Of a stretch of DNA of 64,000 bases, positions 33,914 to 44,112 are shown in pieces; positions within the stretch are counted from its first letter, which is position 1; every line of letters starts with the position of its first letter. This stretch comes from SABI01 sp028532915 (GTDB taxonomy: Bacteria > Spirochaetota > Spirochaetia > Sphaerochaetales > Sphaerochaetaceae). The DNA lies in contig OY781923.1 of the NCBI GenBank assembly GCA_963677225.1, forward strand, positions 2,170,001 through 2,234,000, read 5' to 3'. The notes beneath the pieces were generated by a model, which was not told the origin of the DNA, made no database searches, and saw only the letters and a program-made list of their open reading frames with translations. A program made the translations under genes and the position numbers.

Positions 33914-34708
33914 ATGGATATCAAGGCAATCGCAATCGATCTGGACGGAACGCTCCTTCCCTCTTCCAAGATCATCACCAGGCACACTCTTGAAGTCCTC
34001 AATCGTGTCATGGACAAAGGAATCAGAGTCTTTGTGGCGACGGGCAGATCGCTTGCCACCTGTCAGCGTTTCATCGAGCAGATAGGTACGACCGATGCCG
34101 TCATCTGCTATAACGGTTCGTGTATCTATGATCAGATCGAAAAGAAAGACCTCTTTCATCGTACGATGAGCGAAGAGATCTGCAGAGAGATCGTTTCTCT
34201 GGCAGAAAAGACTGAGGCTTCTCTTCAGGCCTTCCGACATCATCGGGTCTACTATCGTCCTGATGCGAAGAATGCCGATTTTCTCGAACCGCTGACAAGC
34301 TCCATCGGAGTCGTCATTGATGATTTCACATCACTGCACCCTCTCGAATTCACCAAGGCTATGTTCATCGGCGAATTGGAACATACCGAAAAGATCCGAC
34401 GTCATCTCCTTACAACTTTCGGTGAGAATATTCACATGGTCTATTCTCACCCGACCTATTTCGAGATGATGAGCGAAGGAGCCACGAAGGGTGCTGCTCT
34501 GAGCAAACTGCTTCAGATGTACGACCTGAAAGCGGATGAGGTGATGGCTTTCGGAGACGAATCGAACGATCTCGAGATGCTGGCGCTCGCAGGGCATTCT
34601 GTCGCAATGAGCAATGCCTCGGATCAGGTGAAAAAGACAGCACGATATCTGACGGGAAGCTGCGATGAGGAGGGTGTAGCCGAAGCCCTAAAAAGATTCA
34701 TCCTTTAG
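33914..34708 (+). CDS. Cof-type HAD-superfamily phosphatase
   Basis: 264 residues. Motif I IAIDLDGTLL, motif II VFVATGRS, motif III with Lys in FTKAMFIGE/ATKGAALSKLL, and motif IV MAFGDESNDLEML are all present, with a C2-type cap between I and III. The family removes phosphate from sugar phosphates, FMN or pyridoxal phosphate. The start follows AAAGGTGAATGT. It converges with the DUF89 gene, overlapping by 21 bases. Confidence 0.9.
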   Translation: MDIKAIAIDLDGTLLPSSKIITRHTLEVLNRVMDKGIRVFVATGRSLATCQRFIEQIGTTDAVICYNGSCIYDQIEKKDLFHRTMSEEICREIVSLAEKTEASLQAFRHHRVYYRPDAKNADFLEPLTSSIGVVIDDFTSLHPLEFTKAMFIGELEHTEKIRRHLLTTFGENIHMVYSHPTYFEMMSEGATKGAALSKLLQMYDLKADEVMAFGDESNDLEMLALAGHSVAMSNASDQVKKTARYLTGSCDEEGVAEALKRFIL

Positions 34709-35590
34709 ATTTCGTGCAAGGAGGATCAGGTCTTTCAGATTGCATCCTATATCGTCAGCTATCACATGACATTTGGCCGTGAGAAGGAAGAAGATCTCTC
34801 TGCTCTCTTTACTGAGCGATTCGTAATTTCCCTGCCCTTTGCTTATGACCATGTCGGAGGAACTGAATTCCTGTTCAAACTCGGCAGTAGATAGTGAAAG
34901 GACTGTTCCGGGAGTGGGCACTCCGCTTGTTATGACCCTGGCCGTTTCATCTATATGAACCGAAAGAGCATCTGCGATAAGCGCATCATTCAAAATAGGT
35001 CTGCCGCGGACCGCAACGGTGATCCTTATCGACGGGAATTTCTCATGTATGGTCTCGATAAGGAGGCGGTCGAACACTATCTCTCCGGCATTGTCGGCAA
35101 TGAACAGGACTGTAGAGGATTCTCTCAATCTTTCTCTGAAATGGTCTATCGAGAACAATGAGGGGTCTTCATCATTGATCTGTGCCTCTGAATCACTCAC
35201 TATCCGCTCGATCTCCCTGCGGACATCCAGAGTGTTCCCGAGAACACCGTAGTCGATGATATTTCCCCCGCATGAAAGCTCTATCGCCTTTCTGAGAGGG
35301 TCCTTACTTGAAATGACACTCTCTTTCAGCTGAGGGTACATTCTCAGCGCCTTCTCATTGCTCTCCTTCTTTATAGAATCGTAGGGATCATCACAGCCGA
35401 GAACTCTTTCAAGTTCTCTTTGAGTAACGACCGCAAGCTCAGGAGGACTCTGTTCGTCGGTGTAATGTTTGAGAGAATCGCCGAGGATGTTCATAATATG
35501 GCGTGTCTGAGCGTCATCAAGGGAGAAAAGGACTTTGGCCTCCTCGACCTGATGGAAGAAACATGGAATGCACGATGTGAAGGTATTCAT
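34688..35590 (-). CDS. DUF89 / damage-control phosphatase-like protein
   Basis: 300 residues from the ATG at 35590; a GTG at 35599 is also possible. An N-terminal CxxC-like segment (TSCIPCFFHQ) is followed by the family blocks STVLFIADNAGEIVFDRLLIE, AVRGRPILNDA and DMVISKGQGNYESL, which hold the metal-binding Asp and Asn. The related ARMT1/PANK-associated enzymes hydrolyse damaged or surplus phosphometabolites. Convergent with the Cof-type phosphatase. No clear ribosome-binding site. Confidence 0.85.
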   Translation of the reverse strand: MNTFTSCIPCFFHQVEEAKVLFSLDDAQTRHIMNILGDSLKHYTDEQSPPELAVVTQRELERVLGCDDPYDSIKKESNEKALRMYPQLKESVISSKDPLRKAIELSCGGNIIDYGVLGNTLDVRREIERIVSDSEAQINDEDPSLFSIDHFRERLRESSTVLFIADNAGEIVFDRLLIETIHEKFPSIRITVAVRGRPILNDALIADALSVHIDETARVITSGVPTPGTVLSLSTAEFEQEFSSSDMVISKGQGNYESLSKESREIFFLLTAKCHVIADDIGCNLKDLILLARNLKDESF

Positions 35591-35661
35591 AGGTGTCACT
35601 ATAGCACAATGAGCAGTGTGTGTCTCTTGAACGGGCCGAATCTCTCTGATACATTGAGAAC

Positions 35662-35883
35662 ATGAACAAAGAACATAAAGTGGTCATAGCCCACGGCTTT
35701 ACCAACGAAGAGATCTTCGCATTGATGAGAGCCGTGAAACAGCAATTCGGCAAAGAGGTCGACATCGCCTTCGCGATGACGACAGAACATTCTCTTAAGA
35801 TGAGACTGGGCGAGGTTGTACAGGATGTGGGTGAAGAACACGAATACCTGAAGAATAATCCTCCAGGCAGCGAGAAGAAATAA
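35662..35883 (+). CDS. DUF3783-like small protein
   Basis: 73 residues. KVVIAHGFTNEEIFALMRAVKQ, then FAMTTEHSLKMRLGEVVQDVGEEHEYL resemble DUF3783 proteins, a small alpha/beta family with unknown function. It is divergent from the DUF89 gene. A hairpin terminator overlaps the end. No clear ribosome-binding site (TTGAGAAC lies 6 bases ahead), so the start is not firm. Confidence 0.65.
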   Translation: MNKEHKVVIAHGFTNEEIFALMRAVKQQFGKEVDIAFAMTTEHSLKMRLGEVVQDVGEEHEYLKNNPPGSEKK

Positions 35884-35917
35884 AACAGGAGTATCGCACA
35901 ATCGGGATACTCCTGTT
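35884..35917 (-). terminator. Terminator after the outer-membrane barrel gene
   Basis: A perfect 12-bp stem (AACAGGAGTATC with GATACTCCTGTT), 10-base loop. On the minus strand it is followed by TTTATTTCTT. It also ends the plus-strand small gene. Confidence 0.75.
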
Positions 35918-35937
35918 ACCTGAACGTTCTGAAACTA

Positions 35938-36486
35938 TCAGAATTTGGCTTTTATCGAAAGGCCCACATAGGTGGCGTCAAGCCAGTCTACGCTCGTGAC
36001 CGAACCATCTATGAGACCGGGAAGATCATTGACGATCAGCTTTCCCTCTGCTCCGACAGTCAGAATATCGGTGATATTGAAATCGAATCCCGCTCTGGCG
36101 CTGTAGGAAACATCTGTGGTGAGTGTCACTGAAGTTGAATCCACTGTAACCTGATAAGCCGGACCGACTGCCAAAAACGGTTCGAAGAAACCGAGAGAGG
36201 CTCTGAAAGAGACATCGGTTGTTCCGATGAAATTGTAGGTGCCGGCGGGGGCGCCTGCGGCAAAAGGAGCTTCAAGCAGAACATCTGCGCCAAGACCGAA
36301 CCATGGTGTGATATGAGTTTCGAGACGGACTCCGGGAGTATAGGATGCGAAATCCTGATCCACCAGATTCTGAATCTTATAATAGTTAAGGATTCCGACA
36401 TCGAACACGCTGGGTGTTGCGGCGAAAGCTGTACCCATTGTCACACAGATGATCATGATGACAATGATTCTCTTCATACTTTTCAT
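35938..36486 (-). CDS. Small outer-membrane beta-barrel protein
   Basis: 182 residues from the ATG at 36486, with GGAGGCTTAT upstream. A signal peptide (MKRIIVIMIICVTMGTAFA, cut after AFA) precedes a domain of amphipathic strands such as VRLETHITPWFGLGADVLLEAPF and ending YVGLSIKAKF, with a terminal Phe. The size fits an 8-stranded barrel of the OmpA/OmpW or spirochaete surface type. Monocistronic with its own terminator. Confidence 0.75.
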   Translation of the reverse strand: MKSMKRIIVIMIICVTMGTAFAATPSVFDVGILNYYKIQNLVDQDFASYTPGVRLETHITPWFGLGADVLLEAPFAAGAPAGTYNFIGTTDVSFRASLGFFEPFLAVGPAYQVTVDSTSVTLTTDVSYSARAGFDFNITDILTVGAEGKLIVNDLPGLIDGSVTSVDWLDATYVGLSIKAKF

Positions 36487-36653
36487 ATAAGCCTCCATGC
36501 TAATTAAATTCTTTGCTTCTTCCATTTTACACGAGAGTATACAATAATGAAATGTTTTTATTACCTATCGGTTACATTATCTTCGAGTCTTTATCGATCA
36601 AGTATTTTTTTTTATGATTGAGAAGAACCCATATTTTGCCTATAGTATATATT

Positions 36654-39320
36654 ATGAATATGAAAAGGAAATCACTGATTTTTCTGGGGCTATGCATGGT
36701 TGTCTTTGAACTGACAGCAGCTGCCGGATACAAGCAGATAGAGACTGACCACCACCTCATCATATTCGAAAGCGAGTTCAGTGATGAGGGAATGATGGTC
36801 GCATCGTTCGCTGATGAAGTCTATGACAAGGTTACCGAAGGTCTTTCGTACCGACCGCAGGAGAAGATCCCCGTGGTCATCACAGACAGACCGACCTGGG
36901 CTAACGGGTATTACTCCACCATGCCCTCGAAAGTGACACTGTTCATCACTTCTCCATCTTCCCTTTTTCTCGGATCCCGGGTAGATAACTGGCTCTATTC
37001 TCTGTTCACTCATGAACTGACCCATTATATCCACCTTACGAACCCTGTAGGACCCCCTTCTGTCCTGAAACCGATCTTCGGTCCGGAAATAACGACGATG
37101 AACATGGCCTTCATGCCGGGATGGTGGATCGAGGGAATCACGACCTACAACGAGACGCACCTTGCCTCCGGTGGAAGAGGTGACAGTCAGAGATTCCTCT
37201 CCACTATCCGCTCGGCAGCGGCTGACGGTGCGATGTGGTCATTATCGAAAGGAGCCTACCAGTCACTCACCGCTCCGTCTGGAAGGATCTATCTGACAGG
37301 GTACCTGATGGTGAACTACATCATCGAGAATTTCGGCTACGACACATTCAACAGAATCAACAGATCGTTCACTCTCTTTCCTTTTTTCGGCCTTTCGAAT
37401 GCGATCGAGAAAGAAACGGGACTCACTGCCGAGACAATCTACTCAAAGGCGGTCGAAGAGCTGTCCGTTGCAGATACAGTCGAAAGGACCGTCGTAAGTG
37501 CTGATGCGAATTCGTCTTCTATGATCATAGCGAATGACGGCTCTCTCTATCTTTCCCGCTACACCCTCGATAAGGGGATCACACTCTCCCATTTAGGTGA
37601 AGAACCTCTGCTCTCACGCATCAACAGCCCTGACGAGACGGCAATAGCTGTCGATGCGTACCGGTCGCTTGTCTATTTCATATTCCAGCACTATGAATAC
37701 TCTGACAGTTCGGCCCTCGACAATGCTCCTATCGGTTACAGGGACCTGTGGTCATACAACATGAAAACCGGAGAATACAAAAGACTCACAGACAAAATGA
37801 AGCTGGATCGCATTTCGATCCACCCCGACGGCAACCGGATACTTGCCACAGAGATAGTCAGTGACCGCTACCGGCTGATACAGATTGATCTGGAGACGAT
37901 GGAAAAACGCATCATCAGCGACCACAGCGGTGAAAGCTTCTACTTTCCGACCTATTCACCCGACGGGGAAAAGGGTGCAGCCGTGAGAATCAAAAAGGGA
38001 AGATCGTCACTCGTTCTAATAGTAGGAGACACAATCGTGCCTCTCACAGGCTTGAGCATGTCGGAGATCCGCAATCCGCGTTTTGTCGGTGAGGACCGTC
38101 TTCTGTTCACAAGTGACGAAAACATTCCGTTCTCCCTTTATGAGATCGATCTCGACACAAAAGAAGTCTCCCTTCTCTTGGAAGATCCCATCGGAATCTT
38201 TGATGGAATTCTCATCGCTGATACGCTGTATTACCAGACGTATGTGAACGGGTTCCCCTCAATCTGCTCGGTGAAATCGGATTCATTGTCCAAGATAGAG
38301 GCAAGGATCACAGAAGATCAAAGCAGCACCGGTTTCAATGTCGAACCTCAGATCAGACAGTTCGAACAGACTTCATATCTTGACCTTCCGAGATTCCTGC
38401 TGTGGCTTCCCCTTCCCTACACGGACGAGAATTCGATACAGCCGGGAATCTGGACATTGTGGGATTCTGTTCTGCACAGACATATGGTCGAAACTCAGGC
38501 AGGCTATTCGTTCGAAGACAACCTGATTCGGGCTGATCTCACCTACCAGTACAGTCCCGGTCCGTTTCAGCTGACCTTCGATGGAACCCTGAATTCTCCC
38601 TACCTCGGCAGCAGTGCCTCACTGTCATTCTCTCTCCCCCTGTGGAATGCACAGCGGCCGCAGGGAACATCTTCGGCATCTTTCGCCTCAAAAGGATCGT
38701 TTCTGAATAGCGATGGAACAAATAGGATGAGTTTTGCCGCTTCAGCCTCTTACACATACCGTGAAAAAAGCGCTCCCATTGAGACACTGGGGCGCACTTC
38801 GGTCAGCACACGCTATACCCTTCAGGATCTCATCTATCTGACAAGCTGGTCCCATAACTTCTTCTCATTCGCGAAGTTGACAGTCTCGGTACCCTCGTTC
38901 ATCCGCAATCATCTGATCCGGATTGAAACAGAAGGAGCCTACAGTCACGGCGGACTCTTTTCCAATGCTGTATCACCTCAGTCCATCCTCCCTCCCGATT
39001 ATCTGACGGGAATCGGAGATGACGGGAAAGCAAAAATGAACGTGAGACTTTCCTATCTAGCATCGGTCAGCGGTCTCGATCTGCCTTTCTTATGGGGAGG
39101 CTTTCGTGAGATCACCTTCAAGACCTATGCGGCAGGCTCGTTCTACATCGATGAGACCAGTTCCTACTGGTCTGATACGATTATCTTCGGAGGTAAGCTT
39201 TCGTTCGACTATCTGATGGGCAGCGGCATCACTCTTGCTCCATTTATCGGCGGTGAAATAAGTAGCACAACAGGGGATTATGCGATACGATTAGGTATTG
39301 AGACCGATCTGATATACTGA
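36654..39320 (+). CDS. Exported metallopeptidase - beta-propeller - barrel protein
   Basis: 888 residues. A signal peptide (LIFLGLCMVVFELTAAAG) is followed by a gluzincin domain with HELTHYIH (H120, E121, H124) and the third-ligand Glu in FMPGWWIEGITTYNE (E160). Residues about 290-570 contain TolB-like propeller repeats (WSYNMKTGEYKRLTDK, IHPDGNRILATE, YSPDGEKGAAV). The last 270 residues are strand-rich, ending AIRLGIETDLIY, as in an outer-membrane barrel. It is probably a surface or periplasmic protease. Start at 36654 or 36660; no clear ribosome-binding site. Confidence 0.82.
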   Translation: MNMKRKSLIFLGLCMVVFELTAAAGYKQIETDHHLIIFESEFSDEGMMVASFADEVYDKVTEGLSYRPQEKIPVVITDRPTWANGYYSTMPSKVTLFITSPSSLFLGSRVDNWLYSLFTHELTHYIHLTNPVGPPSVLKPIFGPEITTMNMAFMPGWWIEGITTYNETHLASGGRGDSQRFLSTIRSAAADGAMWSLSKGAYQSLTAPSGRIYLTGYLMVNYIIENFGYDTFNRINRSFTLFPFFGLSNAIEKETGLTAETIYSKAVEELSVADTVERTVVSADANSSSMIIANDGSLYLSRYTLDKGITLSHLGEEPLLSRINSPDETAIAVDAYRSLVYFIFQHYEYSDSSALDNAPIGYRDLWSYNMKTGEYKRLTDKMKLDRISIHPDGNRILATEIVSDRYRLIQIDLETMEKRIISDHSGESFYFPTYSPDGEKGAAVRIKKGRSSLVLIVGDTIVPLTGLSMSEIRNPRFVGEDRLLFTSDENIPFSLYEIDLDTKEVSLLLEDPIGIFDGILIADTLYYQTYVNGFPSICSVKSDSLSKIEARITEDQSSTGFNVEPQIRQFEQTSYLDLPRFLLWLPLPYTDENSIQPGIWTLWDSVLHRHMVETQAGYSFEDNLIRADLTYQYSPGPFQLTFDGTLNSPYLGSSASLSFSLPLWNAQRPQGTSSASFASKGSFLNSDGTNRMSFAASASYTYREKSAPIETLGRTSVSTRYTLQDLIYLTSWSHNFFSFAKLTVSVPSFIRNHLIRIETEGAYSHGGLFSNAVSPQSILPPDYLTGIGDDGKAKMNVRLSYLASVSGLDLPFLWGGFREITFKTYAAGSFYIDETSSYWSDTIIFGGKLSFDYLMGSGITLAPFIGGEISSTTGDYAIRLGIETDLIY

Positions 39321-39348
39321 ACGCACCGGGGTCACCAAGGAGGGGTTC

Positions 39349-41883
39349 ATGAAAAAAAGACTGAAGATACAGAATGTAGCCTACGATTATTTTTCAATCA
39401 GGGATATGATCGGACCTTCTGTGATGATCATGCCCTACTGCAAGCGGATCCTCCTGGAGAACCTCATCAGGAATCAGAAGGACAGCGGGATCGAGACTGC
39501 CACGATTCTCCGCTGGGCCCATAACGAAAACGTCGCGGAAATACCATTTTACCCCGCACGTGTTCTGATGCAGGATTTCACGGGTGTTCCTGCGGTCGTC
39601 GATCTCGCCTCGGCAAAAGAATCGATGGAACAGATCTATTTTTCAGGGAACCTCGTCTCACCGAAAATTCCGGTAGATCTTGTAATCGATCACTCGGTAT
39701 CCATCGAATGCTCCGGAAGAGAGGGATCTCTGAACTGCAACAAGGACAAAGAGTATCAGCAGAACGAGGAGCGCTACCATCTGCTGAAATGGGCTGAAAA
39801 AGAATTCGACAACCTGTCGATCGTTCCTCCGGGAAGCGGGATATGCCATCAGGTGAATATCGAACACCTTGCTCAGGTGGTCAGGCAGAAAGACGGTATT
39901 CTGTTTCCCGATACCCTCATAGGGACCGACAGCCATACGACGATGATCAACGCGCTGGGTGTCCTCGGCTGGGGTGTCGGAGGAATAGAGGCGGAATCGA
40001 CGATGCTGTCTCTTCCCTATGCGGTAGGGGCAGTCAAAGTCATCGGAGTCAGACTCACCGGTAAGATCCCCGAAATGTGCACTTCTACCGATGCGGCGCT
40101 GGCGGTCACGGAGTTTCTCCGAAAGACCGATGTAGTGGGAGCTTTCATCGAATTCTTCGGAGAAGGATATGAGACACTCGATATTGCCGACAGAGCTACG
40201 ATCGCAAATATGTGCCCTGAATACGGTGCGACCTGCGCCTATTTCCCGATAGATTCCAAAACGATCGAATATCTGTCTTTTACAGGAAGAGATGATTGTG
40301 CCGCTAGGACAAAAGAGTATGCCATCAAAAACAATCTGTTTTATCACCCGAATTCCTTCGTGTCCTACGACAGAGTTGTTGAATTCGACCTGAGCTCTCT
40401 GACTTTGAGCGTTGCAGGACCATACCGTCCTCAGGACCGCATCAGTGTGGCTGATGTTCCTTTGGTTGTAAAAGATCAGTTCAAAAAGAGCCTGAACACA
40501 GCCGGTCACGATGGAGACATCGTCATTGCTGCGATCACCAGCTGTACCAACACAAGCAACCCGAAAGTGATGATAGGAGCCGCCCTGCTTGCAAAGAAGG
40601 CAGTCGAAAAGGGATGCACCGTAAAGCCGTGGGTCAAAACCAGCTTTGCTCCGGGCTCGAAAGTCGTTACCGGATATCTTTCTGACAGCGGTCTTCTTCC
40701 CTATCTGAATCAGCTCGGATTCTATGTGGACGCCTACGGATGTACCACCTGCATCGGAAACAGCGGACCGCTTCTTTTGCAGGCACAGAAACGAGCACAG
40801 GAAGGAATTGAACTGGCAGCTGTGCTTTCGGGAAACAGGAACTTCTCCGGAAGGATCCATCAGAGCGTGAAAGGGGCGTTCCTTGCCAGTCCCCTGCTGG
40901 TGGTCGCCTACGCGATCGCCGGGAATATCAACAGAAACCTGATGGAAGAACCTATAGACAAGGATGTGTTTCTCAAAGACATCTGGCCTTCGAAAGCAGA
41001 GATCGCACAGATCGAACAAAAATATCTGAAACGCGATCTGTACACGAATGTATACGGCTCGATCAGAGATGGAGATTCAAGGTGGAAGGCTCTCTCGAAC
41101 CATTACGAATGGAACGAAGAGTCGACCTATATTGCCCCGGCTCCATTTTTCAACGATCTTGACCAGAATCTGAGAGTCGTAACGCCGATCACAGACGCAA
41201 GAGCTCTTGCCGTCTTCGCAGATTCGGTTACGACGGACCATATATCTCCGGCAGGCGCTATCGATGAGAACTACCCTGCAGGCAGATATCTCAAAGAGAA
41301 GGGAATCAGCAAAGAGAGATTCAATTCATACGGGTCCCGGCGGGGAAATCATGAGGTCATGGCACGGGGAACATTCGCGAACGTCCGGCTGCACAACCTT
41401 ATCGCTGAAGGAAAAGAAGGCGGATACACCACCAAGTACCCTGAAGGTTATATCGGATATATCTACGATGTGGCCGAAGAATATAAGAAAGAGGGAAGAG
41501 ACCTGATAATCATAGCGGGTAAAGAATACGGAACCGGCTCCTCAAGAGATTGGGCGGCGAAAGGAACCGCACTGCTTGGTGTCAAAGCGGTCATCGCACA
41601 GTCATTCGAACGCATTCACAAGAGCAACCTTTTGGGAATGGGTATCATTCCTCTTCAGTTCCTCGAAGGGGAAGGGAAAGATTCCTTCCAGATCACAGGA
41701 AACGAGCTGTTCGATATACACCTGCCTTCCACTTTGATTCCGAATCAGCATATCGAGATGATCATCAAAGATGAGAAGGGTTCTAAGGAAGTCTCGCTCA
41801 TCAGCAGGCTTGATACCGAAAGTGAGATCTCCTATTACCTCAACGGAGGGATTCTACGGTACGCTCTCAATCGTCTGGTATGA
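39349..41883 (+). CDS. acnA: Aconitate hydratase A
   Basis: 844 residues, slightly short for AcnA (about 890). Blocks seen: SHTTMINALGVLGWGVGGIEAE, the cluster Cys in AITSCTNTSNP and GCTTCIGNSGP, and the swivel domain with GTGSSRDWAAKGT. It isomerises citrate and isocitrate and carries one [4Fe-4S] cluster. With PEPCK it suggests at least a partial TCA route. AAGGAGGGGTTC precedes the start. The 3' end overlaps the sucrose gene by 17 bases, convergently. Confidence 0.94.
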   Translation: MKKRLKIQNVAYDYFSIRDMIGPSVMIMPYCKRILLENLIRNQKDSGIETATILRWAHNENVAEIPFYPARVLMQDFTGVPAVVDLASAKESMEQIYFSGNLVSPKIPVDLVIDHSVSIECSGREGSLNCNKDKEYQQNEERYHLLKWAEKEFDNLSIVPPGSGICHQVNIEHLAQVVRQKDGILFPDTLIGTDSHTTMINALGVLGWGVGGIEAESTMLSLPYAVGAVKVIGVRLTGKIPEMCTSTDAALAVTEFLRKTDVVGAFIEFFGEGYETLDIADRATIANMCPEYGATCAYFPIDSKTIEYLSFTGRDDCAARTKEYAIKNNLFYHPNSFVSYDRVVEFDLSSLTLSVAGPYRPQDRISVADVPLVVKDQFKKSLNTAGHDGDIVIAAITSCTNTSNPKVMIGAALLAKKAVEKGCTVKPWVKTSFAPGSKVVTGYLSDSGLLPYLNQLGFYVDAYGCTTCIGNSGPLLLQAQKRAQEGIELAAVLSGNRNFSGRIHQSVKGAFLASPLLVVAYAIAGNINRNLMEEPIDKDVFLKDIWPSKAEIAQIEQKYLKRDLYTNVYGSIRDGDSRWKALSNHYEWNEESTYIAPAPFFNDLDQNLRVVTPITDARALAVFADSVTTDHISPAGAIDENYPAGRYLKEKGISKERFNSYGSRRGNHEVMARGTFANVRLHNLIAEGKEGGYTTKYPEGYIGYIYDVAEEYKKEGRDLIIIAGKEYGTGSSRDWAAKGTALLGVKAVIAQSFERIHKSNLLGMGIIPLQFLEGEGKDSFQITGNELFDIHLPSTLIPNQHIEMIIKDEKGSKEVSLISRLDTESEISYYLNGGILRYALNRLV

Positions 41884-44035
41884 CTGAATGCTTCTTAAGC
41901 CCCTCAATGATCCCGAAGGCATGATGATCTTTGGCAAAATAGATGTGTCGTTTCCGTCTGAGAGCATCCAACGATTCTTCATGGTTTCCCACGACGATCC
42001 CCTTGAACGGGTTGGAGAGCATATCTGCGTCGTTTCCCGAATCTCCGGCTGTGATGATCGACTTGGGTTCGATATTCCACTTCCACGAGATATATTTCAC
42101 GGCAGCTCCTTTATCGGCTCTGTAGGGAAGGATATCGAAGAAGGTTCCGTGAGAGATAATCACGTGATGAGGACATTTCACGGCGGTGAGCCGGTCTGAG
42201 ACCTCCTGTTTCAGCCTTTCAGGGTCGTTGCAGCCAACGATGTCATAGCTTATCTTGAAAGGCCTCTGACTTCCGTCACCATCCTGCAGAACAAGCTGTT
42301 CGAATTCACCGACAATGTTCTTGATCTTTTCGGGGTACCACCGCCTTCTGATGTACTGTGCCCATCCTTTATCCTGTATTCTTCCTTTGCCGTAATAGAT
42401 TTCCGAACCGACGCTCGTTATGAGCACATCAGGCATCGGAAAGGACAAGGAAGTAAGGATATTCACTGCAGATTCCACAGACCGACCGGTGGCCACACCG
42501 AATCCGAGATCTTTGGAACGGCTTCGTATCAGTTCACGCAGCTCTTTGATTCCTTCTTCGTCTCCGGTGATCGTGTTGTCTATATCGCAGATGAGAAGGT
42601 GAGATATCTTGTTCATCCTTCTGCCCATGCTCATTTCGTACCGGTTCTCTTCTCCCTTGCTATTCTGTTGTTCTATCACCCTCGCGACATGAGACAGATA
42701 CAGGTCTGTATGAGATTTCCAGTTGTAGACTTCTCTGATGCGTTCGACACCATGCTCCGACAGAGTCGACCACAGCTGTTTATCGGTGAGAATCTTCATG
42801 ATGGCATCACTTATCTGTTTCGGTTTCTCTATATCGACAAGCAGTCCGCAGTCGCAGTTCTTCCTGATATCCTGAACTCCGCCTTTGTCTGTACCGATGA
42901 ACGGAAGCCCGACGGCAGATGCTTCGATGAAGGTGAGTCCGAAATTCTCTAGTGCGGCTGCAGAGACGAAAACACCCTGTTTCAGCGCTACGATCCTGTA
43001 GAGTTCGGGTACATCCCGTTCCGGATTGTGATGCTTGGGAATCGCCATCTTTCCGTACAGGTCATACCTGTCCATAAGGAGGAGCATGTCGGTCAGGACC
43101 TGCTTCTCCCCCTCCTCCATCGTGTTGATATCATCACGGATACCTGCGAAGATCGCCAGGTTGGCGATCGCCTGAAGCTCCTTGCTCTTTCCATACAGCT
43201 CTATGAGGGTATCGATATTCTTTCGCGCCTCGGGACGGCACAGGGCCATGATGATCGGTTTGTCCGCATTGGTCAAAAACCGGTTGATCTCGCTGAGCAT
43301 CGAGTACTGTGCCATCTTCTGATCCTCCGGGATCGTACTGCTGGAAATCTCATAGTGGTAATAGGGAAAGAACTTATCGAGTTCCAACCCGGGAGGGATT
43401 ACGAAGAAACGATCAAGATCTCTGTGTTCGTAGCTGCTGTACAGCTCTTCTCGTTCGTAGTTGGTACTCGTTATGACCATATCAGCATTCGCGATCGTCC
43501 TCTCCTCCTGAGCAATCCTTTTTGAGATATTGTAATACTCCTCTATCTTCTCATCGCTCATATCGTACGATCTCAGATAATCGAGTTTGTTCCGTCCGAG
43601 AGAATGCCCTGTGAAGATCAGAGGGATATGAAAGTAGGATGCGATCTCGCTGGCGATATACCCTCCATCTGCGTAATGTCCGTGAATCACATCCGGGACT
43701 CTTTTCTGTTTCACGAAATATTCGATCAGATAATCAACATATTCATCGAGAAAAGGCCACAGTTTCTCCTTTCGGATATACTTCTTTCCGCCGCAGGGAA
43801 GCCGGACGATCTTGACGCTGTCGCTGATGGGCTCCACTGCCCTGTTATAATCGGGGCTCACCTTCCTGTCCGAGATCTTTCTTGTGAAAATATCGACCTG
43901 AAGGTCATCACGGGTGCTCAGTTCCCTGGCAAGGTCGACGACATATCTCGTCTGACCTCCGGTGTCCGCATCCCTCCCCATTTCGATGTTCTCACCTCTT
44001 AAAAGCCCGTGAATATTGATCATTGCTATATACAT
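41867..44035 (-). CDS. Sucrose-phosphate synthase with C-terminal phosphatase domain
   Basis: 722 residues from the ATG at 44035 (AAGAGGTTTTAT upstream). The N-terminal GT-B domain has NIHGLLRG, DTGGQTRYVVDLARELS, PDVIHGHYADGG and the UDP-sugar block ENFGLTFIEASAVGLP. A HAD domain starts near residue 485 with CDIDNTITG and ends with TAGDSGNDADML, as in sucrose-phosphate phosphatase. It should make sucrose from UDP-glucose and fructose-6-phosphate in one chain, as a compatible solute. A universal stress gene lies upstream on the same strand. Confidence 0.88.
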   Translation of the reverse strand: MYIAMINIHGLLRGENIEMGRDADTGGQTRYVVDLARELSTRDDLQVDIFTRKISDRKVSPDYNRAVEPISDSVKIVRLPCGGKKYIRKEKLWPFLDEYVDYLIEYFVKQKRVPDVIHGHYADGGYIASEIASYFHIPLIFTGHSLGRNKLDYLRSYDMSDEKIEEYYNISKRIAQEERTIANADMVITSTNYEREELYSSYEHRDLDRFFVIPPGLELDKFFPYYHYEISSSTIPEDQKMAQYSMLSEINRFLTNADKPIIMALCRPEARKNIDTLIELYGKSKELQAIANLAIFAGIRDDINTMEEGEKQVLTDMLLLMDRYDLYGKMAIPKHHNPERDVPELYRIVALKQGVFVSAAALENFGLTFIEASAVGLPFIGTDKGGVQDIRKNCDCGLLVDIEKPKQISDAIMKILTDKQLWSTLSEHGVERIREVYNWKSHTDLYLSHVARVIEQQNSKGEENRYEMSMGRRMNKISHLLICDIDNTITGDEEGIKELRELIRSRSKDLGFGVATGRSVESAVNILTSLSFPMPDVLITSVGSEIYYGKGRIQDKGWAQYIRRRWYPEKIKNIVGEFEQLVLQDGDGSQRPFKISYDIVGCNDPERLKQEVSDRLTAVKCPHHVIISHGTFFDILPYRADKGAAVKYISWKWNIEPKSIITAGDSGNDADMLSNPFKGIVVGNHEESLDALRRKRHIYFAKDHHAFGIIEGLKKHSVIPDD

Positions 44036-44112
44036 ATAAAACCTCTTTTTACCTATATTTAAGCATGGCATAATACGCCGCAAGTGTCAAATTACCCTTT
44101 TTTCTTCGTTGT

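Noticed and set aside
39658..41019. A 453-codon frame opposite aconitase
   Set aside because: It is a codon-usage shadow of acnA; the translation has no recognisable domain and no ribosome-binding site.
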